From: Climacteris rufus
Taxonomy: Eukaryota > Chordata > Aves > Passeriformes > Climacteridae
Reading direction: 5' to 3'
DNA: 64,000 nucleotides
NCBI GenBank assembly: GCA_013398175.1
Contig: VZRZ01001990.1
Span: forward strand, 924,782-988,781
The translations under genes and the position numbers were made by a program. Below the pieces are notes generated by a model. It saw nothing but the letters and a program-made list of their open reading frames with translations. It was not told the DNA's origin and ran no database searches. Numbering within the stretch: position 1 is the first letter of the stretch; each line of letters begins with the position of its first letter. Below, piece after piece: positions 1 through 10,600 of the stretch.

Positions 1-679
1 TGTTCACTCCCCAGAATTTTCACATCATGATTGAGTTGGAGCAGCAGTATGTGTTTTCATCCTCTCCTATCTGATTGGCAGGCTCCAGCAGTCTTCTGGA
101 TATTTATTCCAGTATTTTCACCTCACAGTCACCTCAGTGTGTTCAGCCTGTGCTCTCGTCTAACAACCACCAGCTGCTTCGGAGAGCAACACCTCTTAGG
201 CATTGCTCTCACCTCAAGGCCCTCTGAGGGTGACTCTGATTCAGCAGTGTAAATGCATCAAGCAGAGGGATGCCCTGCTGGTGACTCCTGCAAGGTGTTG
301 TAAAGAGGATGGATGCCCAGGAATTCAATACTGTAAAGTCTGCACGTACCCGGAGCTGAAACATCTGTGCTGTGAGGGTTAAGACAACCTTGTTGCCCTG
401 ACATTGCTGCAGGTGGGTGGGATGGAGAAATGGGAATGTGCTTTTTAGCAAGAAAGGATGGACTTAAACAATGGACAATCTCTCCCACGGCAAACAATTG
501 GAAAAAAAGTGCTTCCTTTCAATCTAAATTTTAATACTGAGCTTTCTCTCAATGGTGGGACATAAAGGCTTATCCCCTCCTTGATGGTCTCTCACAGCTG
601 ACTCTCTGTTCAGCATACTGTTTTCTGAGACTCCATTTGTTTAAATAGTTCAAGAGAGAGTTGGAGGGATATAGGCACA
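1..679. other. Non-coding sequence left of the LTR
   Basis: No gene, RNA or repeat that I recognise. Short open frames here look random. It lies downstream of the STARD13 3' end; in human the next gene on that side is KL, but no KL exon is seen. Confidence 0.5.
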
Positions 680-1267
680 TGTCCTGGTTACAGCTGCAAT
701 AGAGTTAATTTTCTTCTTAGTAGCTGGTACAGTGCCGTGTTTTGGATTCAGTGTGAGAATAATGTTGATAATGCTGTGATGTTTTGGTTGTTGCTAAGTA
801 GTGCTCACCTTAAGTCAAGGACTTTTCAGTTTCCCATGCTCTGCCAGTGAGGAGCAGCACGAAAAGCTGGGAGGGAGCCTGGCCAGGACAGCTGACCTGA
901 ACTGGCCAAAGGGATATTCCATACCATGGAATGTCATGACCAGTATATAAACTGGGGGAGTTGGCTGGGGGGGACAATTACTGTTCAGGGACAGGCTGGG
1001 CATTGGTCAGCAGGTGGTGAGCAACTCTGTTGTGCATTACTTGTTTCTCTTGGGTTTTATTTCTGTTTTTTATCCCCTCATTAGTATTACTATTGTTGTT
1101 ATTCATAGTAGTAACAATTTGCTTTATTTCCATTTTAAATCATTCTTGTCTCAACCTACAGGTTTTATCTTTCTCTGATTCTCCTCTCTATCCCTCTGGG
1201 TGAGGTGGTAGAAGGTGGGTGAGCAGCTGCTTGGTGCTTAGTTGCCAGCTAAGGTTAAACCACAACA
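680..1267 (+). mobile_element. Solo LTR of an avian endogenous retrovirus
   Basis: Seen: about 588 bases opening with TGTCCTGG and closing with ACCACAACA, the TG...CA ends of an LTR. A TATA-like box (AGTATATAAAC) lies near 941-951. Much of the internal text (for example CTTCTTAGTAGCTGGTACAG and GGCCAAAGGGATATTCCATA) matches, from memory, an LTR family common in songbird genomes. There is no primer-binding site with internal region, gag, pol or env on either side, so it is a solo LTR left by recombination. No matching 4-6 base target duplication is visible (GCACA left, CCCAT right), which suggests age or flank rearrangement. Plus orientation, opposite to STARD13. Confidence 0.85.
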
Positions 1268-1539
1268 CCCATCCAGAGGAACATTTATTCCATCTGTAGT
1301 ATGTGTAAGACAAACCACGGGGACCACTGTGCTGCTGTTGCACCTTTAACTCTTTTGCAGTGGCTTGACAGATTTGAGATAGCTGATGTCTGACAGTGTG
1401 AACCCTGCATTCACCCTCCCAGCTTCAGAGTCACTCTTATGACCCTAGACCTAAATTACTGACAAGAACTTAGATGCAGAAACATGGTTGAATTCAGTGG
1501 GAGTCAGGGGCCTAAACTATGGAGGACCTGAATTTGCCT

Positions 1540-1601
1540 TTCTCAAGCCTGGACTTGATGACCCTTGTGGGTCCCTTCCCACTCAGGATATTCTATGAAT
1601 C
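1540..1601 (+). mobile_element. CR1 LINE 3' end fragment
   Basis: Carries the typical avian CR1 terminus: CTGGACTTGATGACCC, GGTCCCTTCCCACTCAGG, then ATTCTATGAATCT. Only the last 60 or so bases are clear; the sequence just before (from about 1490) may be older repeat. Confidence 0.75.
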
Positions 1602-1865
1602 TGCTAAGCCAGCTTTCCTGGCTTAATGGCTTCTTTGGAAAACAAAATCTTTGCCATGAAGATCATGAATACTTAAGGATACCACAGGTTAAGTATAGTG
1701 GACAACAATATCATTTTGAGCCTGCATTCATTATTGAAGTTCCGTATCAGAATAGTTTAGTGTATAGTAGATTGCAATAAATAAGCAATGACTTAAATGT
1801 AGCATTTCTTGAGCCAATGGATGAAATAAGAGCACAAAGAAATATGATTCTTTAGTGTATGCAAA

Positions 1866-1891
1866 TTTATTCAACTCTGCAATTATTTATT
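1866..1891 (-). promoter_or_regulatory. Pair of distal poly(A) signals
   Basis: Two AATAAA copies 20 bases apart on the minus strand (1886-1891 and 1866-1871). Use of these would give a 3' UTR of about 2.7 kb, a length I consider plausible for STARD13. Confidence 0.3.
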
Positions 1892-4246
1892 TACAACTAA
1901 TGACTGATACCAACAGATGAGGTAAAAATATGAGGTACTGATATGAGTATAACATTTAAAAATGCAATTATCATAATGTATCCATGTAACAATACAAAAT
2001 ACTGTGGTAGCTGAATGGTAGACATGGCATAATGTGCATTTTTAAGAAATCTTATTTCAACAATACATGGCTTGGAGATGCCAGTAGCACACAAGAGAGC
2101 TTCTTCAAGGGTAGGAAAACAACCCTACCTTGCTAAGGGTGGCAGGTGGCACAGGGCCCCTTCCAGCTGAGCAATGACTTGTCAGACAGGATAAAACCAC
2201 TGCCCAGGTTTTCCCTTCTTTTCCTTAAAAAATTACTTACTGCCAGGCAACTGCCATTCCCAGGGCTAGGAATTCTGTGCCTGTTAATGCTGAGGCACCG
2301 TTGTATTTATTTATGTAAACTAATGTAGCAGAAGTTCGCTAATTGCTCATGTTTTGGAAAACAGCCAGCATGAAATCTGCTGCCATGGCCACAGGCATTT
2401 AGGAAGGAGGTGCTGCTTTCTGGAATGGCATTCCCAGCTGGGGAGGCACTGCTTGCTCCTGGAAAGGCTGAACCTGGGCAGTGGTGGTGCCCTGCAGCCA
2501 GCGGGTGACTGCCAGACTCCAACATGGCCACATAAGGCTGTGAGTGCTCCCCTGTCCGCAGGACTTAAAACTTCTAATAGTTGCACATTGCAAATATTGT
2601 TGGCCATAAACTCAAGGCAGGAGCTCCCAGGCAGCCAACATCCCTGATCCTAGGACTTGCACAATAAAACAAGGGTGAGACAGCTCATGGGGGAAGATGA
2701 CAGTGACTTTTTTGGGGTCGTGCTGCTTCACGAGGACACCCTGGAGCACTGTGTGGCACCCTGGGTCATGGTGCCCCTCCGAGCCCTGCCTCAGATTGCA
2801 GGGCTGTCCCCTGCCAGCACAGCCCTTGTGTGTGTGCATGATGGCACATGGGGCCATGCTCTAGCAGTTGGCACCACACATGTCCACTGCACAGCTCCGA
2901 CACCTGCAGCAGACTTCCCCATTTACGGAACGAGGGCACAAAGCTGTAGCTTCACCTAGATTTATTCCACTTAATCTACCTCCTACTAATCTTACTGGAT
3001 TTTGGTGGAAAGACTGAGCTAAAACAGTGGCTGTAAATGACTCCACTCCACTGGTTTTTGCAGCAATAAATAAAGTCCAAGTGAACCAATGCAATTAATG
3101 AAGAACAGTATTAACAGGCTTGTACATTCTTATTAAATCATAGATGTAATAACATTTTTGGTCTTAGGTTAGTTAAAAACAAAATGGAACCCTGCCTCAA
3201 AGGTAATGTCGACAAATTATTATTATTACTTTTAAAGCATTCTTCCATTAGCAAAATAATAGGTCCCTGAAAATGAAATTATATAATAGGCTTAAATGGC
3301 TCCTACTCCTCATAGTCAGGGGCTAATCCTGCTCCCACCAACGCCTACAGAGGTGGGATCATGCAGATCAAGGTAATATAAGTTGAAAATGCTTGCTGTT
3401 ACTATAAAAGCAATCTTTCCAAGAATGGTATTCATTTAGTCTTTTAAATCACCAAGATGTGTTTAAAAGCTTAAAAAAAGTTTAGTTATCCATATAGTAA
3501 GAATGTTAAAAGGCATGGTGTTCATCTGCATGTCTTTGTGTCCACTGGATGTGGAAAACCTGCTTTGGAGTTTCTTAATCAGTCATCTCTATAGGAGAAG
3601 GAAAGAACAACACAGGAACACTCAGAACCTAGACAAAATGCTTAAAAAAAAAGATTTACAGCTGAATAACTCACTGGTCTGATTTCAGACACCTCAGGAC
3701 ACACAGCGTTACCTGGTGCTGTCCGAGGATGAGCAGCTACCTGGAACGCTGCACACAGAGAGGTTCTCTGCTGACAGACACCATGAATTAAGGCAACAGG
3801 TAAATTTTGAACACCTTGTACTAACAGTCACAATTCTGCAGCTGAACATAAATGGCCTCCACAATGTCTGTCTCAGATGCATCTCCATGTATTTTATTTG
3901 GTGAGACTGATTCACTCCTCATTATTTTTAAATGTACTGTAACCTCCTCCTTCCTCAGTTTTTGTAATTCTTCCTACATCTATTTCTAGGTACCTTCTCA
4001 TAGCACACACAAACACAAAACATATTTGAGAGCAGGCATTTTTTATCACACCAATTATGCCTGGTAGCCCTGTGATAACAGCAAACACAGCTTATGTAGC
4101 AGTGACACACTAAGAAACAAGTGACAGATCCACTTAAGGTCCAACTGATGCAAGTGATTTGCACTGAGTTATATACAAAATAATTAATTTATACATATAC
4201 ATATATATAGATAGAATATAGATAAATATATACATACTGTACATTA

Positions 4247-4252
4247 TTTATT
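4247..4252 (-). promoter_or_regulatory. Proximal poly(A) signal AATAAA
   Basis: First canonical AATAAA on the minus strand after the STARD13 stop, 324 bases downstream of it. Further copies on the same strand are at 3893-3898, 2961-2966, 2306-2311, 1886-1891 and 1866-1871, so longer 3' UTRs are possible. Confidence 0.45.
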
Positions 4253-4575
4253 TACAATTAAAATATGCTTCTTAGAAGCCTTTAAATATCAGAGTTATGT
4301 AACATACAAGTAATGGCAATAATCTGTTTTTAAAGTAATAAAAGCTCTCTGAAGAAATGTTTAGTTCAAGAATCAAAATTAATACAGAGTGGATGTGGGG
4401 GAGGGGGGAGGTGAAGTCTCCAGAATAAAAGAACTTTCCTATAAAATTCCTTTTTCAGCTTTGTACAGACCCAGGTCTGGTCAGATTTCTGCAGCTTAAA
4501 TAAGACCTTTGCTTTCAGTATTTCTGTTCCCTGCCAGACCCTGATTTACACTCGCATGCTCCCAGGAACACTTCC
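4247..4575 (-). other. STARD13: STARD13 proximal 3' UTR
   Basis: Non-coding sequence from the stop to the first AATAAA on the minus strand (4252-4247). It contains a G-rich patch on the plus strand near 4396-4411 and an AT-rich end. Whether cleavage occurs here or further on cannot be told from sequence alone. Confidence 0.6.
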
Positions 4576-4693
4576 TCAGATTTTTGTTTCTGGTCCCTCA
4601 GCAATCAGAGGTTGAAATGAGTTTCTGATCCTGGCAACTTCTGCTGCACACAGATGTCCAAAGCCTTTGTTGTACCACTCTGGGGAGTGTCCT
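4576..4693 (-). CDS. STARD13: STARD13 exon 14: C-terminal helix and stop (residues 1040-1078)
   Basis: Acceptor CATTTCTTCAG at 4694 onward. The coding part gives GHSPEWYNKGFGHLCAAEVA, then RIRNSFQPLIAEGPETKI and TGA at 4578-4576. The amphipathic C-terminal helix closes the START lipid pocket. The last residues AEGPETKI match the STARD13 C-terminus as I remember it. The 3' UTR continues to lower coordinates. Confidence 0.96.
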
Positions 4694-7600
4694 CTGAAGA
4701 AATGGAAAGAGAATTATTGAGAAACTCAAATACTCAAGACATATGCCCTGCAGAAACGTGCTTGCCACGCTTCCCACTCCCTGCTGCCCATGGTGGTGGT
4801 GGAGACTTCACATACTTGTCAGTGTAAGTACACTCTGAAGTCCTCCCTTGCAGTAATCAAATAAGCAGATTTTATTTCTAAGATCACATTGTAACAGCAG
4901 TAGGTGCTGAGTGGAGAAAAGACTGCAGGAAAGCTGTGCTAACCATGCCCTCTACTCCCAACATCTCCCCTCCCTGAGCCCGAGGGTTTTGTCCTGCTGA
5001 ATGGATGTCTACTTTTTGCAGGTGGGATACTTACTTTAGGTCAATCCTGCAGATGTGGGTCAGCCTGGCTTTTCCTGAGCCACAGGGCTCTATCAAGTAC
5101 TGGGAATCCATCACGATGGCTCGCACAGCTCCCATCAGAGGAGCCTCTTCGTGCTCCACAGAGATGGCAACCAGCACGCACATCCCCTTGGGCAAATCTG
5201 TCCTCCATGTCCTGCAGGAATGTATGCAAGACAGAATCACTTTAGCAATGAAACTTTTGGGCACATGGGTAAGAACCAGAATTAAAGTTACAGTTTGCTT
5301 GTCTGCCTATCCTTGTTGCCTGTAATGCCAATGGACTGCCCTAGGAGTCCTTGGAGAAGTTTCATGTTCCCCAGTAGGTAGTCTGACTGTGACAGAATGG
5401 CCACCCATCTATGTGGCTCCAGGTAGAGAAGTTTTGCTTCTCCACATTTTGTAACATTTTGTAACCATTATGTATTACAGGACATGACAGAGCCTTTTGG
5501 AGACAAACAGAAACTTTGCAAAGGACTTAGAGTGAGGATAAACCATCCAGCAAAGGCTGAAACTGTGCACTGCACCCATGCAGATGTACAGAACAAGAAA
5601 TGCAGTTTAGTACAGCAGAAATCCTCACTACTACCCAGAATATGTTTCAAGGGTGTCTGAATTAAAAACAGAATATCCTTTCACTTTTTCTCTCTGCCAA
5701 GTTTCTAGCCTCTCTTCCATGCTGCAGAACTTTTCCACCAAGTTCAGGAGACCTAGACTTCAATACTTAACATTTTTCTGTTGTTCTGTAAGCATTCTCT
5801 GCATATTCTCGTATCTCACATCTTTCTTGTCTACACTGAATCTCAGAGGATAAGCCTATGCTCTTTTCTATGCTGTGGGAAGAAATGAGAAATTTCCACT
5901 GTGCTGTGAAACATGCATCATCATGCTGTGGATTGTCTGAGACAGGGAATATGCTTCTTTGGGAAGTATCATATTTTAGCAGGTAAACTGCTTTCAAGGA
6001 CTGTTGAAGTTTGGACTTCAACAGATAATTTTAACATTCTGCATTTTTCTTACATGAAACTGAGCTGCTATTCAAGACACTGCAGGAAGATACTGACCAG
6101 AAGGTTTTACATGTGCCTGTGCATTAATAAAATTGATGAGTTATCTTGGCAGATGAAACACACGGAAGTAGGAAATCCCACCCGAGATCCAGTATGAGAA
6201 ATGCTGAACCATCTCCTGTCAGTGGTTGCACTGTGCTTAGATGTGCCCATATCATTTTGGTAACTACACAGCACTACTCGGGCCATTTGTGAAGTGGAAA
6301 GTTCTGTATCCCAGAGATTTCAGAAGACTTATGTTTCCTATTCCCAGTCATGGATTTAGGCCTGTTTCATAGTTCTTTAAATGCATTAGAGTAGTAAAAC
6401 CAAGCATGGCACCTAACTCACCAAAATGCTGTGATGCTTAATGAACATTAAACACTTGTGGATTCTTTAATAAAAGCAATGCCTGTGCAGGGCAGCTGAG
6501 AGCTGTGTCATATCCCAGGCATATGAAACATTTCCCCTCTTACTGTTAGAGTCTTCTCTAGGGAGCCTAATCCCCTTGTTATGACTGTCACATTAAAAAA
6601 AAAGGGGAACAACTAAGTTCATCCTTTCACAGCCAAAAGTTCGATTGAGAAGGAGAAAATTGCCATCTGTTAAAATATATTTATTCCTGTCCCCAGAGGT
6701 GTATTACAATTTCACTGTTCACTTCCCACCAATCATAAGGTATCAAATTGACTGTGGTATCGCAGGCTAACCTTGCTCTAGACTTAATGATATCACTCAA
6801 AAGAGATAAACAACAGAACCTGTCAGATCTGCCTGTTTTCAGCCCTTAAAAACCCACCAGGATTTATTTTTATGATATGTATTTCAGTCCTCGGGGGTCA
6901 TTCTGCCTGGATTAGTGAAAAGAATGAGAACTTGATGGCAAGACTTTTCTTTAACTGATGTGACTGCACAGCAGGTCTTTAAAGAACATAAACCACCATG
7001 AAACCTAATAGTGAACTAAGTGGCAAACGAGGGGACCAAATTATGGTCATCAAAACCTCGCCGCCGCTCCCAGACAATCTTCTCGGTGCCATGCAGAGGG
7101 CCAAATTTATCAGTGCTGCAAGTTAATAACATTATATAAGAAGACTATTTATAAAATAATGATAGAGATATAATTATATAAAATATATAATATATAATTC
7201 ATTATAAAATAAAAGGCAAAGGAAATAGAGTAATGGGAGCACTGGTGTTTTACATTATAAAGAACTTACAGCAAACATTTTTTAAATCTTCCCCTGAAAG
7301 TTCCAATAATTCTTTCCTTATACCAATAACATCTGCATGTTGTCATCCTCTAAGAGACTACGAAAGTTCATAAAAGGGATGTACTTTTGTAATTATATTT
7401 TATTTGGCTCATCTTTTCCCTTCAATCTCTGTTCCTTTAATACAATTCTGACTCACTGGACTACTTCCTTTGTCAAAACTGCTTTGTATTTCTCTGGAAC
7501 ATCATTTCAATCAGAGAAAGCAGAGACCAAGAATGGGAATGCACAAAATCATCCTGAAATAAATAACTGTAGGACTGACCCTGGAAGTGAAATATGTCAG

Positions 7601-10600
7601 CAGCTCCACAGTAGCTCCTAGCAAGCAAAAGCCAGGATTTCAAAGGCAGAAGGTGCACAAGAGGATTTTTTTTTTCCTGTTCTGTGCAGGTGGATAGACA
7701 ATGGCAGAACTAGGACTGAATGTGGAATATTAATACACAGCTATATGTTTATTTGAGAAAAGTTATCCCCTGGAAGAGAGAATACAAGTCTACTGCCTCT
7801 TTCTGTTCATTTCCACACTAGGATTTTATAGATCAGCATTTCTTCATTTCCAAAGACTGCAACTGAAAATGTAAGATAATAACTTATACAGACACTGTAT
7901 AACAGCCTCAGCTTAAAAGCACCACTATCTTCTCTTCTAAACATTTGGCTCTTAAACATCAAACATTCCCCAGAGAACAGCAAAAGCAGCGTAAAAAACA
8001 ATTGGGTTCTATTTGCACTGTTTTGACAACAAACAAAGCTATGAGAGAAGAGCAGCTATTATCAGACATCTGTTCTAAGGAAGAAATTATATTTATGGCC
8101 TCAGGAGTATGTGCTGCTCAAATTACATCAGAGAAAAGGTCAGCATGCTCTAGGTGTATGTCTCTAGTTCAGTTTGAGAAATCAACACTGCCCAGAAGCA
8201 GAGTTCTCAGAGAGCAATTATTCAGATGTGAAGGCTGAGACAAGTCCAGATCCTCCCTGAATGTGCTGGAGGAGGCAAAGGTTATCAGAGAACCGGCCCC
8301 AGCTTACCTCAGAACAACAAAGTCTCGGACAGGGTGAGGAGCCATGCTGTTCAAAACATACTGGTAAACCTCTGTCTGCTTGTCCAGGCTCTCGACCACC
8401 TTCCACTGCAGGAAGTCCTCATCCCAGAGGTGACGTTCTCTCAGCACTCGGTTCAGGACAACTGATGGGGGGGCTTCAACTTCAACTGAGGCTTTCCAAA
8501 GCCTTAGTGGGTTTCCATCCCCAACCTGGAGTAAGGTAACCAAGAACACAAACCCCCATGGTTTGTATGCCTGTGTTCAGCAGATGATAACTGAGGACAA
8601 AATCTCAATATGTGCGTCTGACTTCAGTTTAAGAGCATTCATATTTCCCTGCTAATCATTACTATTATTGCTATTGCTGCTGCTCTACCAGTCCTGGATG
8701 GGAATCTCAAGTGATACATTTCTCTGCCCCCACAACAGTATATCTCTGGTCTAGTTCCCATAGTGCCAGTGAGATTCTGTATTACTTCTGGTGTGACAGA
8801 CCTTTTCAAGCCCAAACATCCTAAGTGTAATGAAGAATATGTGTCTGCAGCAGTAAAAACAGATTGAAACCCTGGGCTGAAACAAAGCAACTACCTTAGG
8901 CAATCTTATCCATTGCCTTGGACTGAAGGTCCATTAGCCCTCCTGGTTAATTATGGAAGAGCAGAACATATGTTGATTCAGTTATGTGTCTGTACACAGA
9001 TGTCTGCTCCTCAAAATAGCTGCAAAGGAGGTATTGGGAAAACACCTTTCAAAGAACACAGACTGCTTGCTAATTCTTCCTTGCTCACAGATCCTGTTTC
9101 TTGAAACACCTCCACAGCATGCAGTGAGGGGAGCACAAAGTGAATATCCTAGATTGCACACACACAGCTTTTCTGCATGGTTTTAGGGGTCCTATTTCAG
9201 GCACCAGACAACTTAACTGTAATCTCTGGATCTTGCAAGCCCTGCTTTTCTAACCCTTCCCTATCCTACCATTCTCATATACCAATGTCAGTGCTTCAGA
9301 AACCTTTAGTACCTCTCAAAGACCCAGGACTGTTTCCCCAGGAATCCACTTTCCACATCTCCACTTTAAATTGTTGTTATAGTATTTTCTCCCCAAAGCT
9401 TTCAGTTCTCATTTTCCCTGCCCTAGAGCCTCAGACTCCTAATCCCCTCTGTAGTCTCACAGGCCCTTGACCACATGCCTCTCTTCACTCTTTCCCATCT
9501 CCCACATCCTGCTCCCACCTGAGCCCTCTTACTCTGTCGCCAGCCTCCTGCAGTCCCTCCCTGGAGGGGTCACTCACAGAAGCTGGCTACAAACCAGAGT
9601 AACTGCAATTTCTTTGCCCTGACAGAGGCGCTGCACTTTCCCAAACTGGGGTAATTCTGCCTTCTGCGCCCTCACCATCCACTTCCCACATTCCTCTAGT
9701 GCCCTTCTCCTACCTAATTAGTGTCATTCCCCAACTCATCCCCTCCTCTCACCAGCTGCTGCTGGTTTGGAGACCTCTGCTTTGCTATTGCATTTCCAGC
9801 AGCCCTGAACTCCACTGTCTGCAGGGAGACTCTGCAGCACCCTCTGCCTGGGTGCAGTGCTCTGGCTTTCCCTGCAGGAGTGATGGAGCATGAAACAAAT
9901 TCAGAAATTTTAGTTAAAGTTGCAGTATCAAAAATCCACTGGAAACAAGGACAAGAAGATGAGGGATAAAACTAGCAGTATGGCTGGCCTGGCTAACAAA
10001 GCACTGGCAGCCCCAAGAGCTTTTGTAAATACCTGTGTTCTAGATGTGTCCTCCAAACTCCTGGCAAACATCAAGAGCTGGTCAGAAACTTTGCAATTGC
10101 CCTGGTTAAAGAGCTTGCCCAGGTAATGTTCTCAGTTGTTTAATGCCTCAGCTCACTCTCTGGTGGTGGTGTTTGCTATAATCACTTACTTGATCTGCTT
10201 TGCAGACCCCAGCTGGCTTCGTATGCCTTTTTCTGGAATCTCTTATTATATTTTTCACCACTTTTAGCAATTAAACAAAAAAAAAAAGGTGCCTCAGCAG
10301 AAAGAAGTGTGTATTTTTAGCCATGCAACATGTCAGCTAAACAAATGATTGGCTGCATTTTGTTTAGTTTTCTTTACTGCTTCTCCCAAATTACCTTTTT
10401 GTATGCGAGTTCTGTGTTCTCTACGCTGGAACATGTGACCCATCCTTTGAATTTCTCTTTTGCTTCTTTCTGGAGATTCTGCATGAGAGTTTCCAGGTAC
10501 ATCTGATAGTTTCCTCCTTCCTCATCCACTTGTTTCCCAAGCTCATCCAGGGTGGGAGAATGCACTTCTGCATCAACATAGGAGTTTCGGGATTGGGTGA

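Larger units (their letters stand above)
1268..4246. other. Distal 3' UTR or intergenic sequence
   Basis: No protein-coding gene recognised. Contains a CR1 3' tail (1540-1601), several minus-strand poly(A) signals, a GC-rich block (about 2360-2960) with overlapping open frames that match nothing I know, and a TA-rich stretch at 4188-4235. Part of it may be a long STARD13 3' UTR. Confidence 0.5.
5212..8307 (-). other. STARD13 intron 12
   Basis: Holds the candidate terminal exon (7016-7115) and its poly(A) signal, next to a very AT-rich stretch (about 7130-7215) of TATAA-type repeats. No transposon recognised. Confidence 0.85.

Noticed and set aside
6979..7092. 37-codon minus-strand ORF beginning MAPRRLSGSGGEV
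   Set aside because: It overlaps the candidate terminal exon in another frame. The frame that continues from exon 12 is the better explanation of the same CpG-rich patch.
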